Positions 32,934 through 45,533 of a DNA stretch of 64,000 nucleotides are shown here, in pieces; position 1 is the first letter of the stretch; every line of letters starts with the position of its first letter. Under the pieces are notes generated by a model. That model ran no database searches. It was not told the DNA's origin and worked only from the letters and a program-made list of their open reading frames with translations. The translations under genes and the position numbers were made by a program. Source of the stretch: Hypoxylon rubiginosum (Eukaryota; Ascomycota; Sordariomycetes; Xylariales; Hypoxylaceae); assembly GCA_902806565.1 (NCBI GenBank), contig CADCXA010000018.1:62001-126000 (forward strand). Reading direction: 5' to 3'.

Positions 32934-35900
32934 TACTAGGTGTTATCGGTTGAATTAGGGGGGTTGATAGGAGAGAAAAAGGATGCAAGGAGGACGAAAT
33001 AGCTAGCGGCCTGCTGTCATACTACGGTGACGAGAGATAGTCGTTCACGGTCACGCTGCCCGATCATTTCGTCCGATAAGGTCGAGGAAGAAGAGACGGG
33101 GGGCCGCAATCAAGGTTGCAGATGTAATAAGTGATATGCCGTCGAATGGTCGAATGGGGGTGGGTTCACCAATGTCCTGCTAGCACCCCTTCGGCACCCT
33201 TGCCTTGGATCCTACTCCACGGCTTTGCCCGCCTGGGAATGACAACACACCTTGATGCAGGTACCAAGTTCGAAGGATCCACACGAAGAGAGAACCTCGA
33301 CAAGTCTAGGAGAGGAAAAGGCACACTGCATGCATGGGGGGATCCCAACGTGCTTTTTCATGTAGCTTTTTCCTGCAGAATTTGTGCGGGATCGGCCATG
33401 GGAAAACATAAGCGAAGTTAGGAAAATAGGACTTGGGACGAGCTGGACGAGTCGGAGATAACTCCAGGGTCTTTGGTTCTTCTCTTAGCGGGAGGCCCTG
33501 CTTGTCCTGTTACGTATCACTGGATCACTGGCACTGCAATATGCGAAATCCTCTTCGCCTCCCTTCAAGAACAGGGCCGAACCAGCGAATCTGCACTTGG
33601 CTCCTAGCCCCTCGTGGAAATGGACCCCTGAACCGGCCGTTTCAGCCACATGAATATCCCAAAGAGGAGGGTGGTCTTGGTAGTCAGGTAGTCAACTTTT
33701 AATTGATAGGACTAGGTGGATCCTCATCGCGTCTTTCTTATTTTATTTTTCAATTTTTATTCCCTCTTTTCCACGTCGTTCTTGACTACGCGTAGATACT
33801 ACCCAAGGTAAGGGATGTCATCAATCGGCAGTTGACGTATTCTAGGCTTTCAAAGCGAGGACTCGAATAGATTAATAAGAAGGATAGACGAGAAATGGGC
33901 AAAGATCGGGAGAAAACCACAGGGAAGAACCTTGTCATCGCGTTCGGGTACGTACATTCGCGCAATTGAGATCTCGAAAATGGGTTTAATTTGAACATCT
34001 CACCACTTGACTTGGTTTGGGAATGAGACCAACAAAACACGCGTTTTCGACAATGTAGCAAGCGGAAATCGCTTCAGCCACTTCATTTCAGCATAAGATC
34101 ATACATATGTACCTTAGGTACATAATTGCAGGGCCCTCGAGATCAAAAATAGGTAACTTTTGAGGCTGTGCCCTCTGAAGAAGCATTGGCGCGATATAGT
34201 CGGAAACGCGTCGCCAACCCGCCAACCCGTCAGCCCGTCAGCCCGCAAGCTCCTGGCCTAAGTGACTTGAGTGGACTTCGGCTCGCTGGGCTGAGCATAA
34301 GGCCGATGTTTCGTTGGCTTCCTGGCTTCCTGGCTTCCTGGCTTCCTGGCTTCCAAGCATGCAATGTATGGTCATCCCGTCTTCTGGGCAGGGGGTAACG
34401 AGGGCCAGTGGGGTGAAGGACAAGAATCAAGACGTAGCATTCTATTCCGACCTGGGGGATCCTATCAGAACTTCACGTGCAGAAGTATTCAAGCATCGGA
34501 TAACCGGAGTTCTTCCTCCAGGCTTCTAGGCCCCCTATCAAACACAGTTTTCTGATGAGAAAGTGAGATTAGATTTTCTGCTATGCTGTGCCCTTTTCGA
34601 GGCTTTCGTTACCTACCTAGGGTATGTATCCCTTGACTTACTTGCTTACACACCGAGTTTCTTGCCCTATCGCACAGACCGTGGGTCGGGACGAACTTTT
34701 GAATCTCAGACGTTAGAGCTGTAAAATCCAAGGAACCTGGGAAAGGGAACTTTATGCGACAATGCAGCAGAGAGACTTCGGTACTATGTACTGAAGTTTT
34801 TGGCTCTTTAGCCATTCATCATTCCGATGAGCTCCAAGAAAGCGGTAGCTTCTAAAGCTAGCCAGCTAGCGTTGCGTGTCCTGATACTACGGGGAAGAAG
34901 AAAATCAATGCTTATAAATACCTGTTTTCCAGATCTTTTCTTCGACTTGTGATGTCAATTTCTCTATGATTATCAGGGGCACTGACGAAAAGAACGGGGC
35001 TGGGCGAAAAGGGTCCAGTTTCGGGAATTTGGATCGAGCTTCCCGGTTCCCACTTTGCCCGCTGAGTCGGTGTGATATGGAGATATCCGCGTGCATGGGA
35101 ACTGCGGTGTTCGATAAACACCGAGGGGGTCGACGACAAAATCCGAATACGCTGCCGTTCGAATTTCGTTAATTGGCATGGGTATTTTGAAAGTAAGGTA
35201 TTCGAATATCAAGAAGACGCAGACCGGGACGCAAGATCTCGGATGAAGAGACAAATACCCCTGAATATCTGGGTAGGTACAATACAAGTGTTCCGGTCCC
35301 CGTGTCTTATATTTAGTTCCTGTGTTCACCCGTCGTGATGCAACGCGAATTCCACACGCCTGGGTCTTCAGCCTGCACAAATTGCGGCCCATACGAACAT
35401 CTCGCGGCTACGCGCATTAGTTATACGACTCGTGAATCCGAAAGGTAGGGGCGTACGGAATCCTATTGTTGTGAAACCCGACCTCTGCCTATCGTTTTAT
35501 CAGTCCGTTCGTCTTGTGATACGGCTGAGATGGATGGTGATAGACATTGAAATTTCCACATGGCTCACTTACACGAGCGAGTAAATGCTGGGGTTTCACG
35601 TGGGCTAGTAACATTTCTTTTCTTCACCGCACTTCGTTCAGGTACGGTATCTCGTTGAGCAACGTCGTCAATGGTTGCAAAAAAGGAAATACCGTTATCT
35701 TTGCGAATTCTAGAAGCTCCAGCTCAGCATCCAATGATTGGGCAATCGCTGATAGCTAATAGTACCCGCCCAATTGTGTGATAGCGGAGATGCACGACAG
35801 TTCTCTGCTAGGGCGCAGGTTACTATGCGTATCATGCCGCGCCCTTAACCTCCACCTCTCGGAGGAGGGATTGACAGCCCAATAGGCCTTCGTTAGCGTA

Positions 35901-36051
35901 CATGGGGGGGCAGAGAGGCTTCGATTCGACTCCCATCGCCTGCTGTTCTCATTTCCAGATGTTATAACGTGCCTAGTGAGACTTCACCATAGTCGGTCTG
36001 TGTAGACAAATAGGTAGGTAGTAATTGTACGCGTATCCTTCTTGGGTTATC
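32934..36051. other. 3.1-kb intergenic desert
   Basis: Only short, unsupported frames occur on both strands. The right end should hold the MFS promoter, with an AGGTAGGTA word at 36012-36020. Small tandem repeats lie at 34213-34246 (CCCGTCAGCCCGTCAG type) and 34316-34354. No tRNA, rRNA or transposon signature is visible. A spliced gene of small exons or a noncoding RNA cannot be excluded. Confidence 0.45.
34316..34354 (+). repeat. Tandem GGCTTCCT octamer
   Basis: Nearly five perfect copies of the octamer. It creates false open frames on both strands. Confidence 0.9.
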
Positions 36052-37997
36052 ATGTCCTACAAAATCCCGATCCACGCCGAATCGGCACCGTCCGCAGAGA
36101 CGGCTCCTCTACTTGGACCGAACACTTCCGTTGTCAGCAACGCCGCGCAATTACGGTCCAACGGCACGTTTCCGAGCTCGAGCGACTTACCTGTCAACGG
36201 GGCCGCAGCGGCAGACGTAGAAAATGGACGAATGGACAGTGACATCGATGCGCCGAAGGGGGATGCGCCGAAGCTGAAGGTAAACATGAAGGCACTTCTA
36301 CCGGCCTTAGCTATCGGCGTAAGTTATGCTCCCCTTTTATTTTATTTTATATATATTCCCATGTACGCGTAACCGAATCGTACGAACTAACGCCCTACAG
36401 ATCTTCCTGGTCGCCATGGACCAGACGCTGACCATCGCCACCTACGGCAAGATGGGCAGCGACCTGAACGCGCTCAACAGCACCTCGTGGATCTCGACGT
36501 CGTACTTCCTGACGCTGACGGCCTTCCAGCCGCTGTACGGCCGGCTGTCCGACATCTTCGGCCGCCGGGAGTGCCTGCTGTTCGCCTACACCGTCTTCGG
36601 CCTCGGCTGCCTCGGCTGCGGCCTCAGCCGCGACATCGCCGAGCTGTGCGCGTCCCGCGCCGTCGCCGGCCTCGGCGGCGGCGGCATGAACGCCGTCGTC
36701 ACCATCCTCGTCACCGAGCTCGTCTCGCTGCGCGACCGCGGCGTCTGGCAGGGCTACATCAACGTCGTGTTCGCCGCCGGCATCGCGGCCGGCGCGCCCA
36801 TCGGCGGGCTCCTGGCCGACAGCCCCCTCGGCTGGCGCTGGGCGTTCGCGGGCCAGTTCCCGATCGCCATGCTCGCCTGGCTCGCCGTGTTCCTCGTCCT
36901 CGACGTCCCCAAGGCGGACCACGCGCACTGGACGGCCAAGGTGCTGCGCATCGACTTCCTCGGCGCCTTCACCCTCGTCGCGGCCGTCTTCGCGCTGCTC
37001 TTCGGCCTCGACAACGGCAGCAACGAAGGGTGGGGCAAGAAGATCACCGTCGTCCCGCTAGCCCTCACGCCCCTCCTCTTCGCCCTGTTCCTCCTAGTCG
37101 AGATCAAGGTAGCCTCGAACCCCTTTGCGCCGGGACACGTGATTCTGGATCCGCCGCTGCTGGCGGCGTACGGGGCCAACTTCTTCGGCGTCGCCGCGCA
37201 GATGGGCATCTACTTCTTCATCGCGCTGTTCTTCCAGGCCGCCATGGGCCTCTCGGCTACGGCGTCCGGGCTCATGCTCGTTCCCAACACCGCGTTCGGT
37301 CTTGCCGGATCGCTAGGCGGCGGCTTCCTCATGCGTCGCACGGGCAAGTACTACTGGCTCACGATGTTTGGATACGTGCTTGTGGTTCTCAGCATAGCGC
37401 CATTAGTAGCTTTCACCGGCGCAGTCGTGAAGTCGAATGCGGGCGTCGTTGTAGGACTCTCTATCCTAGCGTTCGGCTCGGGTATCTGTATGTTTTTACC
37501 CCTTTAAATCCTTGTTTACTTGCTGTCTTTGCTCTTATCCCTTGTCTTCCCCCTGCCTTGTCCCTATTTAAATACCGTGCGAATAAAAGGGGAAACCCCC
37601 AAAACTAACGCGAACCTCAGCAATCACGAGCACCCTCATAGCTATTATCGCCAACACGACGCCGGCGGACGCCGCCGTGGCCATCGCGTGCTCGTACCTG
37701 TTCCGGTCGCTGGGCACAACGCTGGGGATCAGCATATCGACGGCGGTGCTGCAGCAGGTGCTGCGGACGGGGCTCGCGGCCTCGCTGGGCGACGACACGT
37801 CGCGGGCGCGCGAGATCGAGGACGGCGTCCGCCAGAGCCTCGACTACATCCGCGGCCTCGAGCCCGCCGTCGCCGACGCCGTCCGCGGCTGCTACGCGGT
37901 CGCCGTCCAGTACGCCTTCGCGCCCGCCGCCGTCCTCGCGCTCGGCGCCGTGCTGGCCGCCGCGTTCATCCGGGAGAAGAAGCTCGAGGGCAGGTAG
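36052..37997 (+). CDS. MFS drug/basic amino-acid transporter (DHA2-like, 14 TM class)
   Basis: Three exons join in frame: 36052-36318, 36401-37487 and 37621-37997, giving 576 residues. The cytosolic N-terminus carries an acidic dileucine motif ETAPLLGP, which in vacuolar transporters of the Vba/Fnx1 type directs sorting to the vacuole. The first membrane segment has FLVAMDQTLTIATYGKMGSDL. GRLSDIFGRR is the MFS motif between TM2 and TM3, and RAVAGLGGGGMNAVVTI follows. WRWAFAGQFPIA and the late LIAIIANTTPADAAVAIACSYLFRSLG are typical of this class. The likely substrate is basic amino acids or drugs, exchanged for protons. Exon 2 is strongly G+C-biased. Confidence 0.88.
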
Positions 37998-39418
37998 TTG
38001 GTTCGCGCGGTGGCTCTGCTCGGGTTGTGGATGAGCGGTTTGGTTTAGTAAAAAAGGGAAGGGGGGAAACGGAGTGCGTTAGAGGGTAATGGTCAAAATA
38101 GACGGATAACTACCTACCTCCTTAGGAGGTAACTACAGGTTGCTTACAGGCAGCTGTTACTTTTCCCAGGTACTTTATGTTGCATATATGAAGGTAAAGT
38201 TGCCACATAAGATACTATGTAATAGGCCATACTTGGAAGAAAGATGGAAACGCAGAGGAAAGAAAATCGGTTCTTCTACATTGGCCTTTTCACGTATCTA
38301 CTAGTCGTGCTTGGTTGCGATTTCAGTAGCATCTAATTAAGGCCAGTGTTTATATAAGTCCTTGCATAGCGAAATATTCGTCTGCGGTTCGCAATAATGA
38401 CAGTAAAAACAGCTGTGCAGAATACTTACTAAAAGATCAAATATTAAGAAGTATCCAAGAAGAATATAGAAAAGCATTACGACAGGCGCTATTAATTACA
38501 ATAACGTAGAGAAGCCAGCATATCGTATGACCGGAATACAAGAGATTATCGCCTTCTATTTCGCCGTCGAGAGCATGGCGGGAGCCTGGTTTCAGGCGCT
38601 CCGATAATGACGGCAGAATGAATCGGGGCTGAGGGTCTGGCAGAAAGAAGCCTTAGATACTGCCAGCTCTTGATACTATTATATTAATATATTGCATCAA
38701 AATTTAAATATTATTCAGATTATACAAATAGAAGGGGCCGATGGATGAGGAACGGGTTCGTAAGATGGGACTTCTGAAGATGTAGCGTCCGCGAAGATAT
38801 TCGTTATAGTATATATTTTCCTATACTGATACCCTGGGTGAGCAATCATGTCCTTATGAGACCCTTTGAAGGAAAGGCACATGGCATTAGCTGTGTCCAT
38901 CTTCATAGTGTACATACACGAGTGTAAAAATAAGAGATGGCAATTGAAGAAAATCCGAACGTGTCACATATTCTATGTATCACTGGGGACGAATGAAAGA
39001 TGCCACCCATGGCGATTTGAGACGAAAGATCTCGTGGTGAAAAGGTCAACGTTGCGAAACTCTCTAAAGCTAGGACAGCAGCCCCGGACGGATAGGGGTA
39101 TGCTGCTTCTCTAAATAAATCATCGTGGTATCATATTCTTTCTTTTGTTTCGAGGCATGTCCTATCACACCTCGTTTGCGTGACGATGCATTAGCTGCGG
39201 ATGGCTCATGCTCATGCTTCATAAATACCACTCGTCATCAGTCTACTTAGATTAAAAAGAAAGAAAAACGTTCAGCCGAATCACGCAACATCTCATTAGT
39301 TGCTTGCGGAGCCGTGACCTTCTCCGCCGTCATTTTCCTTCCCTTTCGCCAGCCCCGGAAAGTTCATCCACAAACCCACCCCCAAGGCACCATGTGGTCC
39401 CCATCCCGCGGAACTGCT
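37998..39418. other. Spacer between convergent genes
   Basis: No gene is seen. Both neighbouring genes end here. It contains CCTACCTCC at 38112-38120 and an A+T-rich stretch at 38675-38730. Confidence 0.4.
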
Positions 39419-40204
39419 CTAGAGGAATCCACGTCGGGGGAAACTGACGCCTTCGACGGCAGCGTTGTCGACGAACCAACTGCACCGTTCGCCCGTCGCC
39501 TCGTTTACGAGCGCGCACGGGAGTCCGTTTCCTTGCTCAAAAATCTCTTTCATGATCTCCTTCTTTCCGCCACCCGTGGCAACAAATGCAACCTTCACTG
39601 CGTGGGTCACGACGGGAAGTGTGAGCGTGATCCGTCGAGGCGGCGGCTTGGGCGAATCTTCGATGGGCGCCACCCATGCGTCGGTTTCACGAAGGAGCGG
39701 GTGGCCCGGGAACAGACTGCAGGTGTGGCCATCTGGACCGGAGCCAAGGAGCAGCAGGTCGAAAATGGGCAGCTTGACGGAGTCGCCCTTGGCAAACGAG
39801 TTGACCAGCGTCTTCTCGTACTGATCCGCCAACTCCTGCGTGTCATCCAGGTACTGGGTGTCGATAGGATGTATGGTGGGCTGGCCAAGTTCGGCGGGGA
39901 TCTTGTCCAATAGCTCTTTCTTGAGCAGACCGTAGTTGCTATCTTCGTGATCTAGGGGTACAGCTCTCTCGTCTGCGAAAAATATCTCCCACTTGTCGAA
40001 TTTGATGGTATCTTCAGTCGACTTGGGTTCTGTTAGGAGAGCTTTCGCAAGCGTCTTGGGAAGCGAGCCGCCAGAAACGGCGACCTTGAAGGCTTCGTGA
40101 CGTGTGAGGCCAGCATTTTGGCATGTGATGAGATAGGATCGTAACGACGACGCAAGGGCGTCGACGTCGTTAAAGGCGAACAGATTGGGCTGTTTTCCCG
40201 GCAT
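39419..40204 (-). CDS. SOL3: 6-phosphogluconolactonase
   Basis: A single exon of 261 residues, a normal length for the family. The N-terminus has VAVSGGSLPKTLAKAL (about 42-57). KWEIFFADERAVPLDHEDSNYGLL carries the sugar-phosphate-binding and catalytic region. LLLGSGPDGHTCSLFPGH is the family signature, and ITLTLPVVTHA follows. The enzyme hydrolyses 6-phosphogluconolactone to 6-phosphogluconate, the second step of the oxidative pentose phosphate pathway, in the cytosol. The start at 40204 is preceded by a plausible leader. Confidence 0.95.
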   Translation of the reverse strand: MPGKQPNLFAFNDVDALASSLRSYLITCQNAGLTRHEAFKVAVSGGSLPKTLAKALLTEPKSTEDTIKFDKWEIFFADERAVPLDHEDSNYGLLKKELLDKIPAELGQPTIHPIDTQYLDDTQELADQYEKTLVNSFAKGDSVKLPIFDLLLLGSGPDGHTCSLFPGHPLLRETDAWVAPIEDSPKPPPRRITLTLPVVTHAVKVAFVATGGGKKEIMKEIFEQGNGLPCALVNEATGERCSWFVDNAAVEGVSFPRRGFL

Positions 40205-42728
40205 GGTGAACCACAGATGTCGACTCTGAGTACCTATGTAGAAAAGTTGGTATGGAGAAGGAAAGATGGATGAAGAAGATTGAAATATAAGGATGCGATA
40301 CTAATGAGTTTGTGAATTTGTTTGGAAAGGCAAGCAATGGCAATGGTGGGGTAGATTAGGTAGCTACGTAGGTAGCTTCGCGAGTGATTTATAAAGGAAA
40401 CTTGCCTACCTAGTACCTTAGGACAAGGATAGGTCCTTCTTAAGGGCCAAATACTAAAGCTATTCGACGATAGAATAGGTGAGGCTTCGTAGACTGTGGT
40501 ATCGTTAAAACGTGGGAAAAAGTGTAAAGTGGAAATTCCAGCTTCTGGTGAATCTTGATCAATGGTTCAAGATGTCCGTACGATACTACGAGACCTTGGG
40601 CAAGTAGGGATTGATATCGAAAAGCTAGTCCAGTTTGACTAGAGGCGTGTACACTTGTCACTATTGTAACATTCGTCCGCTAAGGATTCTTGGCGTTGAG
40701 CATTCGGCGGTTTTTAGTTCGGTTGGTTTCTGATAGGTTGTGTGTCAACCTAGCTTGAGTAGGAAGAGAGGCTGGATATCAAATCGTAAATGTTAAGGTA
40801 CTTCGTACTTGGGTATGAGAAGAGATTGGGATATCAAGGCTCAGATTTCTGAAAAGTAAGATAACAAGTAACGTCGACGCTTCCTATGCCTCTTGGACTT
40901 GTCTCGGTCACATACGATGGAAGTTTATGGATTAGATTGAGGAGGTCAACATTTCGTTGCTTCAGTCAAGAGGATAAAAGAAGAAGAAAAAAAAAAGGGT
41001 ATGGCGGGGTGCTTTTCAGGGTGATTGACGTAGGGTTACTGATCTTGGATAACCAGAGGGGCGGAACAGGGGATGGACCCTGTACGATAAGCGGGCCTTG
41101 GACCGTCTACGATAGTGGATAGGTACAATATATGTAGCTGTAGGCTTAGGTGGCAGGGTGGCAGGGTGGGGGTCTGCGCAACATCCTGAACATCTCAATG
41201 ATCTCAATGTACCTGTAGCCCTAACGTCCCAGCGTCCCTACGGAATAATATTAGGACCATCCATAACATCATTCAGGCGCTGTCCACTCGCCTTACATCT
41301 TATGTACTAATATCTGCAAGGGCCCACCAGTCCAAAATTTTCAGGTATGCAGACGAAATATGGTTCCGGGTTGATGATGCTTACGACGATGAATAATTCA
41401 AAGAACCCAGAGATCCAACAAGTACAAGTCGATATATCCGTTTCGGGCTAGTTTGGCACTTTGAATCTTAGTTGACAGTAGGACACTCTCGGCCCGTCAC
41501 CACCTATTAGACTATTAGATCCTCCTCAAATGGAATTCTAGTAGTTTAGAGTTCCTTAAGTTCCTTATAGCGAAGGGACATTTACTACTAGCCAGCCTAG
41601 TCGAGGTAGTAGTACATGAGACCCTTTAGTATGATTTGGCATATTATATGGCTCTATATTGTTGGTGGGCGATATGAGCACGACTCGACCGACTTCACGA
41701 CCGACTCGCTAACTCGCCAGCTTTCTCGTTTTCGCCTAGGAGAGGCAGATGACAAGTCAGTTTGACCAGTGTAAATGTGATCGGGAGTTTTGTCTAGTTG
41801 TCCCCGTCGAATTTGTCACTGCGGTCATAGGTTAACCCTGCTTTTATATGGCAGAATGATTGATTTCACATGCGGAATTTTCATCAATTCAAAGGTATGA
41901 TACGGCTGGGGACTGGTATCAGGTAGGGTTTCATTACGAGAAGACGCCGCTTGTGTAGTTCATCTGATATTCGAAACTCCTGACAGGTATGACGTTGCCT
42001 TCCTACGTAAGGTATCTGGCTGTCTGGCTGTCTAGGTGGGTAATGCTTATACATGACGGAAGAATATAATAGCTATGATGGAATTAGGGATATTTTTCGC
42101 CAGATCCTGAAGGCTTAGCTCTAGCTCACACAGCAGAACCGTAACGGCATCTAGGGTAGTTTCCGCACTGAAACAAATAAAGCCGCAACGTGGTCTGACC
42201 AGGAAGACTTGCAGAAACCGTCCGGCACTGCAATGCTGCTTTGCAGATCCGGATCGCCGGGTACCTGCACTCGCGAATACCTACCTCACGCATTCCGTGC
42301 GTGCCGACACAAATCGGATTCGCTCAGATATATCATGAATAGCAACGGTTATATGTTGACAAGTATTTCAACAACTGCGCGATAAAACATAATGCCGGAC
42401 GATAATAAGAAATGAATTTCAAGATTATATAAGGTTACCTAATATATGATTTCGCCATACCCACCTAGGTATGTCATCTTTGTCATGTTTAGAAGGGACG
42501 GGGCCGTCCGGTAGTGGCTCCGGCTCGGAGAAGCAGCAAACCGATTTCAAGACTTTTGAGCGTAAAGATGCCCGAGGCAAGATTCGAACGCCATCAAAGG
42601 CCGAACTGCCGCTCTCACAATCTAAGAACCTTACCCGAACAACACCAACGACAAGTTTCAAAAGACTTCTTCTTGACGTAGAATATTCGTCTTGTCTTCC
42701 ATCGCCTTGCTGAGATTCATTCAAAATA
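40205..42728. other. 2.5-kb intergenic region (divergent promoters)
   Basis: No gene is supported. It contains AGGTAGCTACGTAGGTAG near 40358-40375 and a GGCAGGGT triplication at 41152-41170. The frames at 40886, 42425 and 42471 show no recognisable family. It holds the promoters of the leftward lactonase and the rightward phosphatase. Confidence 0.4.
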
Positions 42729-43855
42729 ATGACACAATTACCCGAATACCTTACCGGCAATGCTGCCGCTATCGACGAGTTTCTTGATAAATTCGACGTG
42801 CGTCATTTACCACCAAAGCCCATTGTCCCTCACTTTGCAAAAGTCTCACCCTTTATTTAGGTATTCCTACTCGATTGCGATGGTTAGAATAACTGTCCGA
42901 TTCCCAGGAGGACCCAAAGGCTGAAAATGTATAGGAGTCCTGTGGTCCGGGGACCATCTCTTCGAGGGCATCGTCGAGACGCTGGAGCTGCTAAGATCTA
43001 AAGGTAGGCCTAGCGCTGCAAACCTACGAGATACTTCCCTGAAGGACGGTACGGTATAAAAATCGGAATGAAAATGACTAAACTATGCTAGGCAAACGAA
43101 TTGTTTTTGTCACCAACAACTCTACCAAGTCCCGGCCCGACTACCAGAAGAAGCTGACGGCTATGGGCATCCCGAGCAATGTTGAAGAGATATTTGCTTC
43201 GGCTTACTCATCAGCCATCTACATCTCACGCATCCTGAAGCTGCAAGCACCTAAAAATAAGGTGTTCGTCATTGGCGAGAGCGGCATCGAGTCCGAATTG
43301 CGCACCGAAGGCGTGCCGTTCATCGGTGGTACGGATCCGGCGTTGCGGCGCGATATTACACCCGAGGACTTTAATGGACTGGCTGACGGCTCGCTGCTGG
43401 ACCCGGATGTCGGTGTTGTCCTAGCCGGGTTAGATTTCCACATCAACTATCTGAAGTTATCTATGGGGTTCCAGTATATACGTCGAGGTGCCAAGTTCCT
43501 CGCAACGAACCTCGACAGCACGCTACCCATGAATCACACGTTCTTTCCCGGTGCCGGTTCCATCACCATCCCGTTGATCAACATGACCGGGCAGACGCCG
43601 GTCGCCCTGGGAAAGCCCAGTCAGGCCATGATGGACGCTATCGAAGGGAAGTTCCACCTAGATCGGGCGCGGACCTGCATGGTCGGCGATAGGCTGAACA
43701 CGGATATCCAGTTCGGAGTTGAAGGAAAGCTAGGCGGAACCTTGGCCGTGCTGACGGGCGTGAGCAAAAAGGAGCACTGGGAGGCCAAAGATGCAGTGGC
43801 CGTACCCGCTTACTACGTCGACAAACTGAGCGATCTTCGGGGTGTGACGCAGTAA
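42729..43855 (+). CDS. PHO13: PHO13-type HAD phosphatase (4-nitrophenylphosphatase / phosphoglycolate phosphatase)
   Basis: Four exons join in frame: 42729-42797, a 22-nt micro-exon 42861-42882, 42935-43003 and 43092-43855, giving 307 residues. The nucleophile motif is FLLDCDGVLW with Asp28 and Asp30. It is coded by the micro-exon and split at its Gly codon. VFVTNNSTKSR is motif II and GKPSQAMMDAI carries the motif III Lys. MVGDRLNTDIQFG is motif IV with two metal-binding Asp. The cap domain lies between (AGLDFHINYLKL). Family members repair side products of glycolysis such as phosphoglycolate and 4-phosphoerythronate in the cytosol. Confidence 0.93.
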
Positions 43856-44519
43856 TGAAGCACCTTTTTCCCGTGCGGCATGTCTCTTGCGGTCTACATT
43901 TTATGCGAGTTCAGGGGTTTACTACAACATAAACTAAACCACCTATAGATACACGGAGGGCTTATATTTACATAGACTGGTGGGTGGTATAAATTAGAAA
44001 AATCCCAAAAGGGACGAGCCCCGCGTGATACTCACTTGGGAGAAGGACTCTGGAGTCAACTTTAGCTTCCTTTTCTTGTCTCCAAGTTTCGGCGCGATGC
44101 TATCTCCTAACGACAGCCAAGCTAAACCAAACTCCTCCAAGATATCTCCGAAACCGCTCGTCTCCATTGGATGGGGAACCACGGCTCGACATGCCGGCTC
44201 CCCCGCGTAGCTGCTGAGTTACTACCCTATGGAGAGGGGAACCAGTATGGATGTGTGTATGGATTTGATGGGCTGTTTTGAAGTCACGATGCATATCGTC
44301 ACCCGTGATGGTGCTGTTGCAGACTAATACGAGTTCGTGGGGAATATAAAGTGCAGGTAGATCACCGTAATCGAATTTTCTTCTTACTTACCTCCTATAA
44401 TCACTAATATTCCATCCCAAACGTGCCATTGAAATTCAATATCATCGTGGCACGGCCCTAATGAACCACTTGCCCAACTTACCATCACTCACTTGACTTA
44501 GTACTAATAAGCGGAAACC
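43856..44519. other. Intergenic region
   Basis: No gene is seen between the phosphatase and the dioxygenase, which read in the same direction. Confidence 0.4.
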
Positions 44520-45533
44520 ATGGCGTCGCCACCGGCCCCCCTCACCCAAGAGCAGAAGGACTTCTTCCTCGCGAACGGGTACCTGAAGCTGACGAACTGC
44601 TTCACGCCGGAGCAGGCCGCCGACGTGACCGAGGGGGTGTGGACGCGCCTCGGCATGTCGCCGACGGACAAGGCGACCTGGACGCGGGAGCGCACCAACA
44701 TGCCGTCGCACCGGTCCTTCGACTGCGCGACCTTCGCGCCCAAGGCCTGGCGGGCCATCTGCGAGGTGTGCGGCGGCGAGGACCGCGTCAACCCCGAGTG
44801 CCGGGACTGGCGGGACTCGCTCATCGTGAACCTGGGCACGGCCGAGGGCGAGGGCAAGCCGACGCCGCCGAAGCAGCTCACGAACTGGCACGTCGACGGC
44901 GACTTCTTCATCCACTACCTCGACAGCCCCGAGCAGGCGCTGCTGGTGATCCCGCTGTTCACCGACGTCGTGCCCGAGGGGGGCGGGACCATGATCTGCC
45001 CGCCGGGCATCCCGACGGTGGCGCGGCACCTGGCGGCGCACCCGGAGGGGGTGTCGCCGCGGATGCTGCCGCGCGCGCACCCGAGCTTTCCCGGGGAGCG
45101 CGGGTTCGAGTGGTACGCGGACATCGTGCAGGGGTGCGGGGATGATGGGTTCGTCGAGGCGACGGGCCGCGTCGGGGACGTGTACCTGCTGCACCCGCTC
45201 ATGATGCACAGCGCGACGAGCAACGCGCGCCGCGCCGTGCGCATCATCACGAACCCGCCCGTCAGCCTCGTCGAGCCGTTCCGCTTCGACCGCGAGAGCG
45301 ACGGGAGTGAGTACAGCCTCGTCGAGCGCAAGACGATGGAGGCCGTGGGCGGCGCGGAGAAGCTGAAGGGGTGGAGGATCACGCGCGCGCGCGAGGGGAT
45401 CGTGCCCGAGAGGGTCCGCATCCAGGAGGCGATGAAGCGCGAGGAGCTCCGGAGGCTCGAGGAGGAGCAGCGGCAGGGCCAGGCGCAGACGCAGGCGCAG
45501 GAGCAGGGTAAGGTTGCTACTGCGGCGGCTTAG
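44520..45533 (+). CDS. Phytanoyl-CoA dioxygenase (PhyH) family protein
   Basis: A single exon of 337 residues. The N-terminus QKDFFLANGYLKLTNCFTPEQ is the usual PhyH opening. The Fe(II) ligands are His124 and Asp126 in NWHVDGDFF and probably His230 in HPLMMHSA. An Arg a few residues on (RRAVR) would bind 2-oxoglutarate. Its substrate is unknown; many fungal relatives are uncharacterised. The last 40 residues are a charged Glu/Gln-rich helix absent from the enzyme core. The gene is very G+C-rich, which creates long shadow frames. A polyadenylation-like AATAAA follows at 45584. Confidence 0.87.
   Translation: MASPPAPLTQEQKDFFLANGYLKLTNCFTPEQAADVTEGVWTRLGMSPTDKATWTRERTNMPSHRSFDCATFAPKAWRAICEVCGGEDRVNPECRDWRDSLIVNLGTAEGEGKPTPPKQLTNWHVDGDFFIHYLDSPEQALLVIPLFTDVVPEGGGTMICPPGIPTVARHLAAHPEGVSPRMLPRAHPSFPGERGFEWYADIVQGCGDDGFVEATGRVGDVYLLHPLMMHSATSNARRAVRIITNPPVSLVEPFRFDRESDGSEYSLVERKTMEAVGGAEKLKGWRITRAREGIVPERVRIQEAMKREELRRLEEEQRQGQAQTQAQEQGKVATAAA

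Noticed and set aside
34230..34430. Repeat-bearing open frames on both strands
   Set aside because: They arise from the GGCTTCCT tandem repeat and have no start context or family resemblance.
36487..37608. Long Arg/Pro-rich frame overlapping the MFS exon
   Set aside because: Its composition is that of a shifted frame of G+C-rich coding DNA; the other frame has clear MFS motifs and splice signals.
42545..42625. Minus-strand stretch with a GTTCGAATC word, considered as a tRNA
   Set aside because: No acceptor, D or anticodon stems can be paired around it.
44442..45209. Long minus-strand frame opposite the PhyH gene
   Set aside because: Shadow of a G+C-rich gene: His/Arg/Val-rich, no family features.
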